From assembly GCF_002080415.1 (NCBI RefSeq), contig NZ_CP020474.1, positions 3,299,501 through 3,363,500 on the forward strand: a stretch of DNA of 64,000 nucleotides. Reading direction: 5' to 3'. The stretch comes from Roseovarius mucosus. Its GTDB lineage: Bacteria > Pseudomonadota > Alphaproteobacteria > Rhodobacterales > Rhodobacteraceae. The translations under genes and the position numbers were made by a program. The notes under the pieces are model-generated. The model was given only the letters and a program-made list of their open reading frames with translations, searched no databases and was not told the origin of the DNA. Position 1 is the stretch's first letter. Each line of letters begins with the position of its first letter. Of this stretch, positions 51,853 to 61,427 are shown in pieces.

Positions 51853-52222
51853 ATTGTCAAGCTCCTGTTCGCCAGATCCGCAGCTTTGCTACGGGATCGT
51901 TCAGGGCGCCGCTTGGGCGGCGTCGGTCGGGCAGCATGCCCGGCTGGGCGGCTCTTAACATGCCGCTTTGGAAAAATAACAGGGCAGATTCATATGGTTA
52001 GCGCAACCAGCCGCAGGTTAGCGCAACCAAGTGGATGGTGGCGCAAACATTGCACTGCCAGAGCGTGTAAAGTGAGTCAATTTAGCCATTCTCAAGAAAT
52101 TTCTGCGTCAATCGACCATGGCGACCCGGCTGATTCGCAGATTTGAATTGATCAAACGACCGGAAACAGAGCATAGTGGCACAAAAAATGCAGGCAGACC
52201 GAGCAGTAAAAGGAATAGAACT
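51853..52222. other. pckA-chvI divergent intergenic region
   Basis: This 370-base region holds the promoters of pckA (leftward) and chvI (rightward). Besides the triple repeat at 51996-52049 it contains a small hairpin near 51930 (GGGC-AGCAT-GCCC) and a more AT-rich stretch ahead of chvI. A short reading frame covers part of it but has no ribosome-binding site or protein-like pattern. Confidence 0.6.
51996..52049. repeat. Three phased operator-like repeats between pckA and chvI
   Basis: GGTTAGCGCAACCA occurs at 51996-52009 and identically at 52016-52029; a degenerate third copy, GGTGGCGCAAACA, is at 52037-52049. The spacing is 20 and 21 bases, about two helical turns, so all three face the same side of the DNA. 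Each full copy is itself an inverted repeat (GGTT-AGCGC-AACC). Likely binding sites for a regulator of pckA and/or chvI. Confidence 0.7.
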
Positions 52223-52924
52223 ATGTCCAAAATCGCCCTCGTGGACGATGACAGGAATATTCTGACATCCGTATCCATGACACTCGAAGCCGAAGGCTTT
52301 GAGGTTGAAACCTATAATGATGGCCAACAGGCCTTTGACGCCTTTAGCAAGAAATTGCCCGATATGGCCGTGCTCGACATCAAGATGCCGCGCATGGATG
52401 GCATGGACCTGTTGCAACGCCTGCGCCAGAAATCGCAGATGCCCGTGATCTTCCTCACCTCCAAGGATGATGAGATCGACGAGGTTCTGGGCCTGCGCAT
52501 GGGCGCCGATGACTATGTGAAAAAGCCGTTCTCGCAGCGCTTGCTGGTGGAACGGATCCGCGCCCTTCTGCGCCGTCAGGATGCAGCCAATGGGCATGTC
52601 GTGGTCGAAACCGAAGAAACCAAGGTGATCGAACGCGGCAATCTTTTGATGGATCCGCTGCGCCATTCGGTCAGCTGGAAAGGGCAGGATGTGTCACTCA
52701 CCGTGACCGAATTCCTGCTGCTGCAGGCGCTGGCCAAGCGGCCCGGCTTCGTCAAAAGCCGCGATCAGCTGATGGATGTGGCCTATGATGATCAGGTCTA
52801 TGTCGACGACCGCACCATCGACAGCCATATCAAGCGGTTGCGCAAGAAGCTGCGCATGGTCGATCCTGAGTTTTCGGCAATCGAGACGCTTTATGGTATC
52901 GGATATCGGTACAACGAAGAATAA
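52223..52924 (+). CDS. chvI: Response regulator ChvI
   Basis: ChvI is the OmpR/PhoB-type regulator of the ChvG-ChvI system, which controls envelope and acid-response genes in alphaproteobacteria. The 233-aa protein has a receiver ([15 protein letters not shown], phospho-acceptor D52, [26 protein letters not shown]) and a winged-helix domain ([36 protein letters not shown]). ATG 52223 has an AAAGGAA site; upstream in-frame starts lack one. The stop overlaps chvG (TAATG). Confidence 0.95.
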   Translation: MSKIALVDDDRNILTSVSMTLEAEGFEVETYNDGQQAFDAFSKKLPDMAVLDIKMPRMDGMDLLQRLRQKSQMPVIFLTSKDDEIDEVLGLRMGADDYVKKPFSQRLLVERIRALLRRQDAANGHVVVETEETKVIERGNLLMDPLRHSVSWKGQDVSLTVTEFLLLQALAKRPGFVKSRDQLMDVAYDDQVYVDDRTIDSHIKRLRKKLRMVDPEFSAIETLYGIGYRYNEE

Positions 52925-54636
52925 TGGCTCTGGTCGAGCGGATAGGGGTGCGGAGCGTGGAGCCGCGAAAGGATAACGACCTTGTCCTTGGCGATGATTT
53001 TGTCGCACCGGATCGTCTGGACGAAGGAGAGCTGAATGCCCGCCGCGCCAAACGCGGCTGGTTCAGCTTTCGTGACTCCTCGCTGACGCGCAAGATTATC
53101 ACCTTCAACCTGATTGCGCTCAACGTGCTGGTTGTGGGTATCCTCTATCTCAATTCGTCACGCGACAATCTCGCGATGCAGCGCGCCAACAGCCTGATGG
53201 TGCAGACAGCCCTGATCGCGGATGTGGTCGAGGCGCGTCTGCCCGTCGGTGCGCCGGTCAGTTTTGCAACCGGCGATGGGGTGGATATGGCCACCACGCT
53301 GGACAATCTGGATATTCAGACCGGAACAGAGGTGTTTTTGTTTGATCGCACCGGCATGTTGGTGGGGCGCAAGCAGGGCGATACGATGGGGCAGGACCGC
53401 ACTGCGACCCTGCCATCAACGCCAATGACGGATTTTCTCAGCCGGGTGTGGGATCGGATTTCAAGCCCGTTTTCTGGCGTGGATCAGGTCTCTGCCAGCC
53501 GTGTGGTCGAGGATGTGGCCCGCGACATGGTCGATCTGGCAGTGGGCGGCGGCGTAGAAGTGCGCACCGCCGAGACCGCGCAGGGCGTTGTTCTGACGGT
53601 GGCCGCCCCGGTGATGCAAGGCAATACACCTGTCGCGGTGGTGGCGTTGGCCAATGCCAGCGGCGAGATTGACAAGCTGGCAAGGGTAGAGCGCGAGCGC
53701 GTGCTTCAGATGTTCCTGATTGCCACTTTGGTATCGGTGGGTCTCAGCCTCATTCTTGCCTCGACCATTTCGAACCCCTTGGCCGATCTGGCGGCGGCTG
53801 CGGAAATCGGGCGCGACCGTAACAAGGGCAAAGGGGCCAAGGGACGTATCCGTATCCCCGACCTGACCGCGCGCCCCGATGAAATCGGGCGTCTTAGCGG
53901 TGCGTTGCGTGGCATGGTCTCGGCGCTTTACCACCGGATCGACAGCAACGAGCAATTCGCCGCTGACGTGGCCCATGAGATCAAGAACCCTCTCGCCAGC
54001 CTGCGCTCTGCCGTGGGCACCATGCGCATTGCCAAGCGCGACGATCAGCGCGAGCGTCTGTTGGAGGTGATCGAACATGATGTGCGCCGTCTGGACCGTC
54101 TGGTGAGCGATATTTCCAATGCCTCGCGGCTTGACAGCGAATTGGTCAAGGAAGAACAAGAATCCTTTGATCTGCTCAAGATGTTGCAGAACCTCGGGAC
54201 ATATCTGGGCGAAGAGGCGCAGAAGAACGGGATCGAATTCATCATGGATTTCCCGCCTCAGCCCATCGTCACCACCGGGCTTGAGGGGCGATTGGCACAG
54301 GTGTTTGTCAATCTCATCACCAATGCCATCAGTTTCTGCGAAGAGGGTGACGCAATCCGCGTTTGGGCGCGCCGCCGTGCCAACCGCGTGCTGGTGGTGG
54401 TCGAAGATACCGGCCCTGGTATCCCTGAACAGGCGCTGGAAAAGGTCTTCCAACGCTTCTACTCCGAGCGGCCCGAGGGGGATTTCGGCAATAATTCTGG
54501 CCTTGGTCTTGCGATCTCCAAACAGATCGTCGAGGCGCATGATGGTGTGATCTGGGCCGAAAACATTCGTCCCACCCATGCCGATGCCACCTCAGATCCC
54601 TTGGGCGCGCGCTTTGTCGTGGGTCTGCCGGTCTGA
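52924..54636 (+). CDS. chvG: Sensor histidine kinase ChvG
   Basis: The 570-aa kinase has a cytoplasmic N-terminus, membrane segments at about 58-78 and 263-283 enclosing a periplasmic sensor domain, a HAMP domain, HisKA with phospho-His H351 (AADVAHEIKNPLASLRSA) and an HATPase domain (VVEDTGPGIPEQALEKVFQR, NNSGLGLAISKQIVEAHDG). It is coupled to chvI. The order chvI-chvG-hprK-rapZ-EIIA-HPr is conserved in this class and links envelope sensing to the phosphotransferase system. Confidence 0.95.
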   Translation: MALVERIGVRSVEPRKDNDLVLGDDFVAPDRLDEGELNARRAKRGWFSFRDSSLTRKIITFNLIALNVLVVGILYLNSSRDNLAMQRANSLMVQTALIADVVEARLPVGAPVSFATGDGVDMATTLDNLDIQTGTEVFLFDRTGMLVGRKQGDTMGQDRTATLPSTPMTDFLSRVWDRISSPFSGVDQVSASRVVEDVARDMVDLAVGGGVEVRTAETAQGVVLTVAAPVMQGNTPVAVVALANASGEIDKLARVERERVLQMFLIATLVSVGLSLILASTISNPLADLAAAAEIGRDRNKGKGAKGRIRIPDLTARPDEIGRLSGALRGMVSALYHRIDSNEQFAADVAHEIKNPLASLRSAVGTMRIAKRDDQRERLLEVIEHDVRRLDRLVSDISNASRLDSELVKEEQESFDLLKMLQNLGTYLGEEAQKNGIEFIMDFPPQPIVTTGLEGRLAQVFVNLITNAISFCEEGDAIRVWARRRANRVLVVVEDTGPGIPEQALEKVFQRFYSERPEGDFGNNSGLGLAISKQIVEAHDGVIWAENIRPTHADATSDPLGARFVVGLPV

Positions 54637-54640
54637 GCCG

Positions 54641-55078
54641 GTGACAGACACGCCTCATCCTGACGGTATCATCCTACATGCCACCTGCGTGGCGCATTCT
54701 GGCCGCGCGGTGCTGATCCGGGGGGCATCGGGGCGCGGAAAGTCCGGCCTTGCCCTGCAACTTCTGGCGCTTGGCGCGGGGTTGGTCGCCGATGACCGCA
54801 CCCGTCTCTGGCTTGAGGCAGGGCGTATCATGGCGGATGCGCCCGAAACCATTCGCGGGCAGATCGAGGCGCGCGGTGTTGGTATCCTGCAAATACCCTC
54901 GACCGGGCCACAGCCGCTTGCTTTGATTGTCGATCTGGACACCGAAAGCACGGATCGCTTGCCACCGCTCGAGCATGCCGATCTTCTGGGGCAGAGCCTG
55001 CCGCTTGTAAAAAAAGCGGATCATGCTCATTTTCCGGCTGCGGTCCTGCTATATCTCATGCATGGGACGTTGATCTGA
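54641..55078 (+). CDS. hprK: HPr kinase/phosphorylase (short alphaproteobacterial form)
   Basis: HprK phosphorylates HPr at its regulatory Ser. The 145-aa protein is only the C-terminal catalytic half of the Gram-positive enzyme, as usual in alphaproteobacteria. The P-loop GASGRGKSGLALQLL and LVADDRTRLWLEAGR are visible, followed by ARGVGILQIPSTGP. The GTG at 54641, 4 bases after the chvG stop, was chosen; an ATG at 54578 would overlap chvG by 59 bases. Its substrate HPr is at 56444, with the target Ser present. Confidence 0.88.
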   Translation: MTDTPHPDGIILHATCVAHSGRAVLIRGASGRGKSGLALQLLALGAGLVADDRTRLWLEAGRIMADAPETIRGQIEARGVGILQIPSTGPQPLALIVDLDTESTDRLPPLEHADLLGQSLPLVKKADHAHFPAAVLLYLMHGTLI

Positions 55079-55090
55079 AGGAGCCACACC

Positions 55091-56020
55091 ATGCCGTCCG
55101 AGCCTGACGCTCGAACAGAGGCCGGAAAGACGCGCAATCGCCTTGTTCTGGTCACGGGGCCTTCTGGTGCCGGGCGCAGCACCGCGATCCGTGCGCTTGA
55201 GGATATGGGCTATGAAGCGATCGACAATATGCCGCTCTCGCTCTTGCCGCGTCTTTTGGAGGCGCCAAAATCCGACAAGCCGCTGGCACTTGGTGTTGAT
55301 GCCCGCAATCGTGATTTTTCGACCAATGCCCTGATCGAGATGATCGACCGCAGTGATTGGCACCCCGGCCAACCGTTGCAGGTGCTATATCTTGATTGCC
55401 GCGCCGAAATCCTGCAACGGCGGTTTTCCGAAACCCGCAGGCGGCATCCGCTGGCCCCGGACGAGAGTGCCGAGGCCGGAATCGCGCGCGAATTCGATTT
55501 GCTCGCCCCGGTCCGTGTTCGGGCTGATCTGCTGATCGACACGTCCGACATGACGCCGCATGACCTGCGCGCAGAATTGGGGCGCTGGTATGGGCCGGGC
55601 GATGCCGAAAGCCTTGCGGTCTCGGTGCATTCGTTTTCCTACAAGCGTGGGCTGCCGCGCGGCCTTGATATGGTGTTTGACTGCCGGTTTCTACGCAATC
55701 CCTATTGGCAGCCAGACCTGCGGGCCCTTGACGGGCGTGTGCCCCAAGTGGCGGCGCATATTGCGGGCGATCCGCTCTTTGCAGAATTTCGCCAGCGGGT
55801 AACAGAGATTGTCGAACTGCTGCTTCCCGCTTATGAGACCGAGGGCAAGGCTTATCTCTCGATAGGCTTTGGCTGCACTGGCGGGCAACATCGCAGCGTG
55901 GCGATGGCAGAAACTTTGGGTGCGACCCTTGCGAAAGATGGCTGGCAAGTGTCAATAAGGCACCGAGAACTGGAGCGGCGCAGTGGGGCAGAGGCCCCCG
56001 GCCCCGCCCGCGACGTCTGA
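55091..56020 (+). CDS. rapZ: RapZ-like RNase adaptor protein
   Basis: RapZ (YvcJ family) binds nucleotides and, in E. coli, delivers a small RNA to RNase E. The 309-aa protein has the P-loop [55 protein letters not shown] and the C-terminal block [28 protein letters not shown] site precedes the ATG. Its role in this class is not settled; the operon with hprK and PTS genes suggests nutrient or envelope signalling. Confidence 0.93.
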   Translation: MPSEPDARTEAGKTRNRLVLVTGPSGAGRSTAIRALEDMGYEAIDNMPLSLLPRLLEAPKSDKPLALGVDARNRDFSTNALIEMIDRSDWHPGQPLQVLYLDCRAEILQRRFSETRRRHPLAPDESAEAGIAREFDLLAPVRVRADLLIDTSDMTPHDLRAELGRWYGPGDAESLAVSVHSFSYKRGLPRGLDMVFDCRFLRNPYWQPDLRALDGRVPQVAAHIAGDPLFAEFRQRVTEIVELLLPAYETEGKAYLSIGFGCTGGQHRSVAMAETLGATLAKDGWQVSIRHRELERRSGAEAPGPARDV

Positions 56021-56034
56021 GGAGTGACGCAGTC

Positions 56035-56427
56035 TTGATCGGGATCGTGATCGTGGCGCATGGCGGGCTGGCCAATGAGTATCTCAGGGCCGTCGAACAT
56101 GTGGTGGGGGCCCAGACCGGGGTGATGGCGATTTCCATCGAGGGCGACCATGATCGCACCGCCAAACAAGACGAGATCTGTGCAGCGGCTGATGCGGTCG
56201 ACACAGGTGGCGGCGTTGTGCTTGTGACCGATATCTTTGGCGGCTCGCCGTCGAACCTGTCGCTGCGCGCCTGTCGCCCGAATGATCGGCGCATACTCTA
56301 TGGTGCGAACCTGCCGATGCTGATCAAGCTGGCCAAGAGCCGACACATGCCGTTGCCCGATGCGGTGCGCGCCGCGCTTGAGGCAGGGCGCAAATACATC
56401 GACAGCCATAATGTATCAGAAGAGTAG
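56035..56427 (+). CDS. PTS EIIA component, mannose family
   Basis: The 130-aa protein accepts phosphate from HPr on His9 (MIGIVIVAHGGLANEYL). VLVTDIFGGSPSNLSLRACR is the second family block. No EIIB/EIIC sugar transporter is nearby, so it probably serves regulation (the alphaproteobacterial regulatory PTS). The start is a TTG with a GAGGAG site 10 bases upstream; the next in-frame starts would remove the N-terminal strand. Confidence 0.9.
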   Translation: MIGIVIVAHGGLANEYLRAVEHVVGAQTGVMAISIEGDHDRTAKQDEICAAADAVDTGGGVVLVTDIFGGSPSNLSLRACRPNDRRILYGANLPMLIKLAKSRHMPLPDAVRAALEAGRKYIDSHNVSEE

Positions 56428-56443
56428 GAAGGCAGGGGCGAGC

Positions 56444-56719
56444 ATGGACAAGGTGATCCGCCGGATGGAGATCGTCAACGAAAAGGGGTTGCACGCCCGC
56501 GCCGCGGCCAAATTGGTCGAGGTGGTCGAGGGTTTTGACGCCCGTGCAGAGGTCTCTTGCAATGGCCAATCCGCCTCGGGCGATAGCATCATGGGGCTTT
56601 TGATGTTGGCAGCGGCCAAAGGAACCACTATTGACGTCGAAGTCGTTGGGCCGGATGCAACCCCTCTGGCAGAGGCGGTTTCGGCACTGGTTGCCGACAG
56701 GTTTGGCGAAAGCATGTAA
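56444..56719 (+). CDS. ptsH: Phosphocarrier protein HPr
   Basis: The 91-aa protein has both phosphorylation sites: His17 (NEKGLHARAAAKL), for transfer from EI to EIIA, and Ser48 (SGDSIMGLLML), target of HprK. ATG 56444 follows an AGGGGCGAG site; an earlier ATG at 56411 overlaps the EIIA gene and lacks one. The PTS enzyme I gene is not in the window. Confidence 0.94.
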   Translation: MDKVIRRMEIVNEKGLHARAAAKLVEVVEGFDARAEVSCNGQSASGDSIMGLLMLAAAKGTTIDVEVVGPDATPLAEAVSALVADRFGESM

Positions 56720-56767
56720 GCGCGCGGGATCGGGAAGTCGCGACACGAGCGGGACAGGAACAAAGCA

Positions 56768-57655
56768 GTGAACATCAAGGCGCAGCCAGAGTCCGGCACA
56801 GAGACGGGCGATACGGTCCTCTATACTAAATACGACCGCCGCAGCCTGACCTATGCCAATAGTTTTGACAACGGGCTGACTTCGTTCATCATCCGTGTGA
56901 TGGAATGGATGACCGGCAAGATCACCATCCTGCGCATGATCCGCAAGTTCGAGAAACGTGGTGCGCCAACCGGTCAGGCGTTTTGGCGCGCGGCATTGGA
57001 TACCATGGGCATTCCCCTGCTGACCCCGGATGAAGAAGTGGCGCATATCCCGCTTGAGGGGCCGGTGGTGGTGGTGGCCAACCATCCGCATGGTCTGGTG
57101 GATGGGATGATCCTTGCCGATCTGATCGGTCGGCGGCGGAGTGATTACAAGATCCTCACCCGCGCGCTTTTGACCGGGATCGACGAGGTGGCGGCCTCTT
57201 ACATGATCTCTGTCCCGTTTCCCCACGAACCCGATGCACAGCGCAAATCGGTCGAGATGCGTGCCAAGGCGATGGCGCATCTCAAAGAGGGCGGCGTTAT
57301 CAGCGTATTTCCTTCGGGCGTCGTGGCCTCAAGCGATACGATGTTTGGGCCTGCGATAGAACGGGAATGGAATGTCTTCACCGCGCAGATGATCCGGCGG
57401 TCCGGTGCGCGCGTCGTGCCGATCTTTTTTCCGGGGGCGAATTCTCGCTGGTATCAGATCGCCAACCGCACGTCTGCCACCCTGCGGCAAGGTTTGCTTT
57501 TGCATGAGGTCGTGCATAGCTGCAACAATGCCCAGAAACCGGTTGTAGGTGCGCCGATCAGCGACGAGCGCATGGCGATGCTGGAAAGCGACCCGCGCGG
57601 TTTCATGGAATGGCTGCGCGCCCACACGCTCTCATTGGGCGATAGCAGCAAGTAA
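56768..57655 (+). CDS. Lysophospholipid acyltransferase family protein (PlsC-like)
   Basis: The 295-aa protein has the acyltransferase motif I NHPHGLVDG (HX4D), motif III-like VFPSGVVASSDTMFGPA and IREFEKRG-type helices upstream. Members transfer acyl chains to lysophosphatidate or to ornithine lipids; the exact substrate cannot be told here. The N-terminus has one weakly hydrophobic segment. It starts with GTG 48 bases after ptsH and may be transcribed with the PTS genes. Confidence 0.85.
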   Translation: MNIKAQPESGTETGDTVLYTKYDRRSLTYANSFDNGLTSFIIRVMEWMTGKITILRMIRKFEKRGAPTGQAFWRAALDTMGIPLLTPDEEVAHIPLEGPVVVVANHPHGLVDGMILADLIGRRRSDYKILTRALLTGIDEVAASYMISVPFPHEPDAQRKSVEMRAKAMAHLKEGGVISVFPSGVVASSDTMFGPAIEREWNVFTAQMIRRSGARVVPIFFPGANSRWYQIANRTSATLRQGLLLHEVVHSCNNAQKPVVGAPISDERMAMLESDPRGFMEWLRAHTLSLGDSSK

Positions 57656-57658
57656 CGC

Positions 57659-58534
57659 TCACCGCGTGGGCACGGGCACTTCTCCGCGATAATCGTAGAA
57701 CCCACGCCCGGTCTTGCGCCCGAGCCACCCAGCCTCGACATATTTCGTCAACAGCGGGCAGGGGCGATACTTGGTATCCGCCAGACCGTCATGCAGCACA
57801 TTCATGATCGCAAGACAGGTATCAAGCCCGATGAAATCCGCCAATTCCAGCGGCCCCATCGGGTGATTGGCCCCAAGTTTGAGGGACTCGTCGATGGATT
57901 TGACGTTTCCAACCCCTTCATAGAGCGTGTAGACGGCCTCGTTGATCATCGGCATCAGGATGCGGTTGACGATGAAGGCCGGAAAATCCTCGGCAGAAGC
58001 TGCGGTCTTGCCCAGTTTCTCGACCACGGCGAGACAGGCGTTGAACGTGTCCTTGTCTGTGGCGATGCCCCGGATCAGTTCCACCAGTTGCATAACCGGC
58101 ACCGGGTTCATGAAATGAAAGCCCATGAATTTCTCGGGTCGGTCGGTGCGGCTCGCAAGCCGCGTGATCGAGATCGACGAGGTGTTCGAGGTCAGGATCG
58201 TATGCGGCTCCAGATGCGGCAAGAGTTCATCAAAGATTGCCTGTTTGACTGCCTCGCGTTCGGTCGCGGCTTCGATCACCAGATCGGTCTTGCCCAGGTC
58301 GGTCAGGGTCTGGGTGGTGGTGATCCGCGCTAGTGCGGCCTCCATAGTGTCTTGCGCGATCTTGCCCCGGCTGACTTGGCGTTCCATGTTCTTGCGGACG
58401 GCCGCCATGGCACGATCCAGCGCCTCGGCGCTGATGTCGTTGAGCAGCACATCGTAGCCCGCAAGAGCCATCACATGGGCGATGCCGTTGCCCATCTGGC
58501 CCGCGCCAACCACACCGATTCTCGTGATGTCCAT
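57659..58534 (-). CDS. 3-hydroxybutyryl-CoA dehydrogenase
   Basis: The 291-aa enzyme interconverts acetoacetyl-CoA and 3-hydroxybutyryl-CoA with NAD(P). The nucleotide motif is GVVGAGQMGNGIAHVMA, the catalytic His is in GFHFMNPVPVMQLVELI, and the C-terminal domain has GNVKSIDESLKLGANHPMGP followed by LELADFIGLD. It is close to etfBA, which fits fatty-acid or butyryl-CoA metabolism. Confidence 0.95.
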   Translation of the reverse strand: MDITRIGVVGAGQMGNGIAHVMALAGYDVLLNDISAEALDRAMAAVRKNMERQVSRGKIAQDTMEAALARITTTQTLTDLGKTDLVIEAATEREAVKQAIFDELLPHLEPHTILTSNTSSISITRLASRTDRPEKFMGFHFMNPVPVMQLVELIRGIATDKDTFNACLAVVEKLGKTAASAEDFPAFIVNRILMPMINEAVYTLYEGVGNVKSIDESLKLGANHPMGPLELADFIGLDTCLAIMNVLHDGLADTKYRPCPLLTKYVEAGWLGRKTGRGFYDYRGEVPVPTR

Positions 58535-58694
58535 CCGCCCGATCCCTGTCCGATTGCTGCAGCAGCATAGGCCGCAGCGGGCGTAGGCCGCAAGGGCATG
58601 GGATAGGTAAAATAATCCGCGAATTGGTCGTTTAGCGATTTAGCAAGAGGAATCGTCCACCCTTTCCATGGGTGAGTAGATCAAGGTGGGTAAC

Positions 58695-59528
58695 ATGGGA
58701 TTTGAACGCTTGGGGCATAGGCCCCTCGACTATCGGCCTGTCCGGTATGACGGGTCAAAATTGGTATTTCGCGGCCCGCAGCGCCGCTTGACGGGGGATT
58801 TCGTGGCCTGCCTTGGCGGCACTGAAACCTACGGCACCTTCATTGACCGACCCTATCCTGATCTGATGGAGCGATCCTTGGGAACGGCCTGCGTCAATTT
58901 CGGCTGGCCAAATGCGGGTGTCGATGCCTTTCTCAAGGATGAGGGCCTGCTTGATTTGGTGTCAGCCGCGCGCGCCGTGGTGTTGCAGGTGCCGGGGGCG
59001 ATCAACCTTTGCAATCCGTTCTACCGGGTGCATCCGCGCCGCAACGACCGCTTTCTAGAGGCGAGCCCCCGCTTGCGCCGCCTCTATCCCGAGGTCGATT
59101 TTACCGAGTTCCACTTTACCCGCCACATGATGCAGCGCTTGGCGGATATTTCGCCTGACCGTTTTGCGGTGCTGCGCGAAGGTCTGCAAGAGGTCTGGGT
59201 GGCGCGCATGCAGGCGTTGCTTGAACGGATGACTGCGCCAGTCGTGTTGATGTGGTTCTCGCGGCATCTGCCCGGCCTTGGGCATGAGGCAGCGGGCATC
59301 GCGGACGATCCCGCCTTTGTCAGCCGCGCCATGCTGCGCGCTGTGGGGGCCCGGGCGGCCCATGTGGTTGAGGTGGTGATCAGCCCCGAGGCCTGTGCGC
59401 AGGGCACACGCGGCATGCGGTTTGATCCTATGCAAGAGGGGGTCGCCGCCGATCTGCCCGGTTTGCTGGCCCATTCCGAGGCATCGCGTGCCCTGTCGCC
59501 GGTGTTGGAATCCTTGTTGCGCGAATAA
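58695..59528 (+). CDS. DUF6473 family protein
   Basis: The 277-aa protein begins MGFERLGHRPLDYRPVRYDG and has FVACLGGTETYGTFIDRPYP, VNFGWPNAGVDAFL and PGAINLCNPFYRVHPRRNDR, a pattern I associate with the Rhodobacteraceae DUF6473 family. The GGTET and W-N-x-G positions resemble an SGNH-type catalytic layout, but function is unknown. ATG 58695 follows AAGG. It ends in a bidirectional hairpin facing etfA. Confidence 0.8.
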   Translation: MGFERLGHRPLDYRPVRYDGSKLVFRGPQRRLTGDFVACLGGTETYGTFIDRPYPDLMERSLGTACVNFGWPNAGVDAFLKDEGLLDLVSAARAVVLQVPGAINLCNPFYRVHPRRNDRFLEASPRLRRLYPEVDFTEFHFTRHMMQRLADISPDRFAVLREGLQEVWVARMQALLERMTAPVVLMWFSRHLPGLGHEAAGIADDPAFVSRAMLRAVGARAAHVVEVVISPEACAQGTRGMRFDPMQEGVAADLPGLLAHSEASRALSPVLESLLRE

Positions 59529-59530
59529 AA

Positions 59531-59555
59531 AACCCGCGCCGATCAGGCGCGGGTT
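59531..59555. terminator. Bidirectional terminator between the DUF6473 gene and etfA
   Basis: A 10-bp stem AACCCGCGCC / GGCGCGGGTT with 5-base loop GATCA. A-rich sequence (AATAAAAAA) on the left gives a T-run on the minus strand, and TTTCGGTTTC lies on the right, so it can stop transcription from both sides. Confidence 0.88.
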
Positions 59556-59576
59556 TCGGTTTCGCTTTGCCGCAAA

Positions 59577-60506
59577 TCAGAGCTTTTTGGTCAGTTCCGG
59601 CAGGGCGGTAAAGAGGTCAGCGACAAGGCCGTAGTCGGCCACTTGGAAAATCGGCGCTTCTTCATCTTTGTTGATGGCGACGATGATCTTGCTGTCCTTC
59701 ATACCAGCAAGATGCTGGATCGCGCCGGAAATGCCCACCGCGACATAGAGGTTGGGGGCCACGACTTTGCCGGTCTGCCCAACCTGCCAGTCGTTCGGCG
59801 CATAGCCCGAGTCGACTGCGGCGCGAGAAGCCCCAACAGCGGCTCCCAGCTTGTCCGCAAGCCCTTCGATCAGTGCGAAATCGTCCTTGGAGCCGACACC
59901 GCGCCCGCCCGAAACCACGACGCCCGCCGAGGTCAGTTCAGGGCGATCAGAGGCCGCAACCTTGTCTTCGATCCATTCCGACAGGCCGGGGTTCGGCGTG
60001 GCCGAAATTGTCTCGACCGGTGCTGCGGCCTGTTCGCCCGCTGCGTCAAAGGTCGAGGTCCGGAAGGAAATGACCTTTTTGCCGTCGCGCGATTTAACGG
60101 TCTGAATCGCGTTGCCGGCATAGATCGGGCGCTCGAACGTATCGGCATCAACCACGCCTGAGGCGTCCGAAATCACCATCACATCCAGGAGTGCGGCCAC
60201 GCGCGGCAGCACGTTCTTGGCATCCGTGGTCGCAGGGGCCACGATATGGCTATAGTCGCCCGCGAGGCTGACGATCAGCGCCGCTGTGGGTTCTGCCAGA
60301 CGGTGCCCAAGCGAGGGATCCTCGGCCACCAGCACCTTTTTGACACCGGCGATTTTGGCCGCCGCAGCACCAGCCGCCGCCGCAGAGGCGCCACAGCAGA
60401 GCGCGGTCACATCGCCCAGTTTGGCCGCTGCCGTGACCGCCTTGGCGGTCGCATCCAGCGACAATTCCCCATCGGTGACTTCGGCGAGAAGAAGAACAGA
60501 CATCAT
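59577..60506 (-). CDS. etfA: Electron transfer flavoprotein alpha subunit
   Basis: EtfA binds FAD and passes electrons from acyl-CoA dehydrogenases to ETF:quinone oxidoreductase. The 309-aa protein has the C-terminal FAD signature ([60 protein letters not shown]). The ATG at 60506 overlaps the etfB stop (ATGA); a second ATG follows directly. Confidence 0.97.
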   Translation of the reverse strand: MMSVLLLAEVTDGELSLDATAKAVTAAAKLGDVTALCCGASAAAAGAAAAKIAGVKKVLVAEDPSLGHRLAEPTAALIVSLAGDYSHIVAPATTDAKNVLPRVAALLDVMVISDASGVVDADTFERPIYAGNAIQTVKSRDGKKVISFRTSTFDAAGEQAAAPVETISATPNPGLSEWIEDKVAASDRPELTSAGVVVSGGRGVGSKDDFALIEGLADKLGAAVGASRAAVDSGYAPNDWQVGQTGKVVAPNLYVAVGISGAIQHLAGMKDSKIIVAINKDEEAPIFQVADYGLVADLFTALPELTKKL

Positions 60507-61261
60507 ACGGCTCCCACTTCCTTGAGTTTCGCAACCAGCTCGTCGACCGAGCCGAGGATGACACCCGCCGCGCGGCTTGCGGGCTCGGAGGTGCCGGTGA
60601 TTTCCAGCCGCGGCGTGACATCGACGCCGTAATCGGCGGCGGTTTTCTCATCCAGCGGCTTTTTCTTGGCCTTCATGATATTGGGCAGGCTGGCATAACG
60701 CGGCTCGTTAAGGCGCAGATCGACGGTGACAATGGTCGGCGTCTTGACTTTGATCGTCTGCAAGCCGCCATCGACTTCGCGGGTGACAACGGCGGTGTCG
60801 CCGTCCACGTCAAGCGACGAGGCAAAGGTGGCTTGAGACCAACCCAGAAGCGCCGACAGCATCTGTCCGGTGGCGTTCATGTCGTTGTCGATCGCCTGCT
60901 TGCCACAGAGCACAAGGCCGGGGGCCTCTTCTTCGACGATTTTGGCGAGGATCTTGGCCACCGAGAGCGGCTCGATGTCTTGATGCACATCATCGGCGGC
61001 GACCACCAGAATGGCCCGGTCCGCGCCCATGGCAAGCGCCGTGCGCAGCGTTTCCTGCGCCTGTTTCACGCCGATAGAGACTGCGATGACTTCGCTGGCT
61101 TTGCCTGCTTCCTTGAGGCGAATCGCTTCTTCGACGGCAATTTCGTCAAACGGGTTCATCGACATCTTCACATTCGCAAGATCGACACCGCTCCCGTCCG
61201 CCTTCACACGAACTTTCACGTTATAGTCGATCACACGCTTGACAGGCACGAGCACCTTCAT
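60503..61261 (-). CDS. etfB: Electron transfer flavoprotein beta subunit
   Basis: The 252-aa protein begins [20 protein letters not shown] and contains [20 protein letters not shown] and the ETF-beta signature region [20 protein letters not shown]. It binds AMP in the heterodimer. Two starts two codons apart (61267 and 61261) share one AAGGGAG site; the second matches the family start and has better spacing. It is transcribed with etfA. Confidence 0.97.
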   Translation of the reverse strand: MKVLVPVKRVIDYNVKVRVKADGSGVDLANVKMSMNPFDEIAVEEAIRLKEAGKASEVIAVSIGVKQAQETLRTALAMGADRAILVVAADDVHQDIEPLSVAKILAKIVEEEAPGLVLCGKQAIDNDMNATGQMLSALLGWSQATFASSLDVDGDTAVVTREVDGGLQTIKVKTPTIVTVDLRLNEPRYASLPNIMKAKKKPLDEKTAADYGVDVTPRLEITGTSEPASRAAGVILGSVDELVAKLKEVGAV

Positions 61262-61427
61262 TGGCATGGTCTCCCTTAATGGTGGTGGGGGGCAGTGCGC
61301 CCCCCGGATAATCTCTCCAGCGCGTTGATACCGGCTCAGCCGCACGGGAAACAGGGCAAAATCGTCACGTTATCGTCCGGCGACGTCGCGTTTCAGGTTT
61401 TCAGCGCAAGAATGTTGCCAGAGTGTT

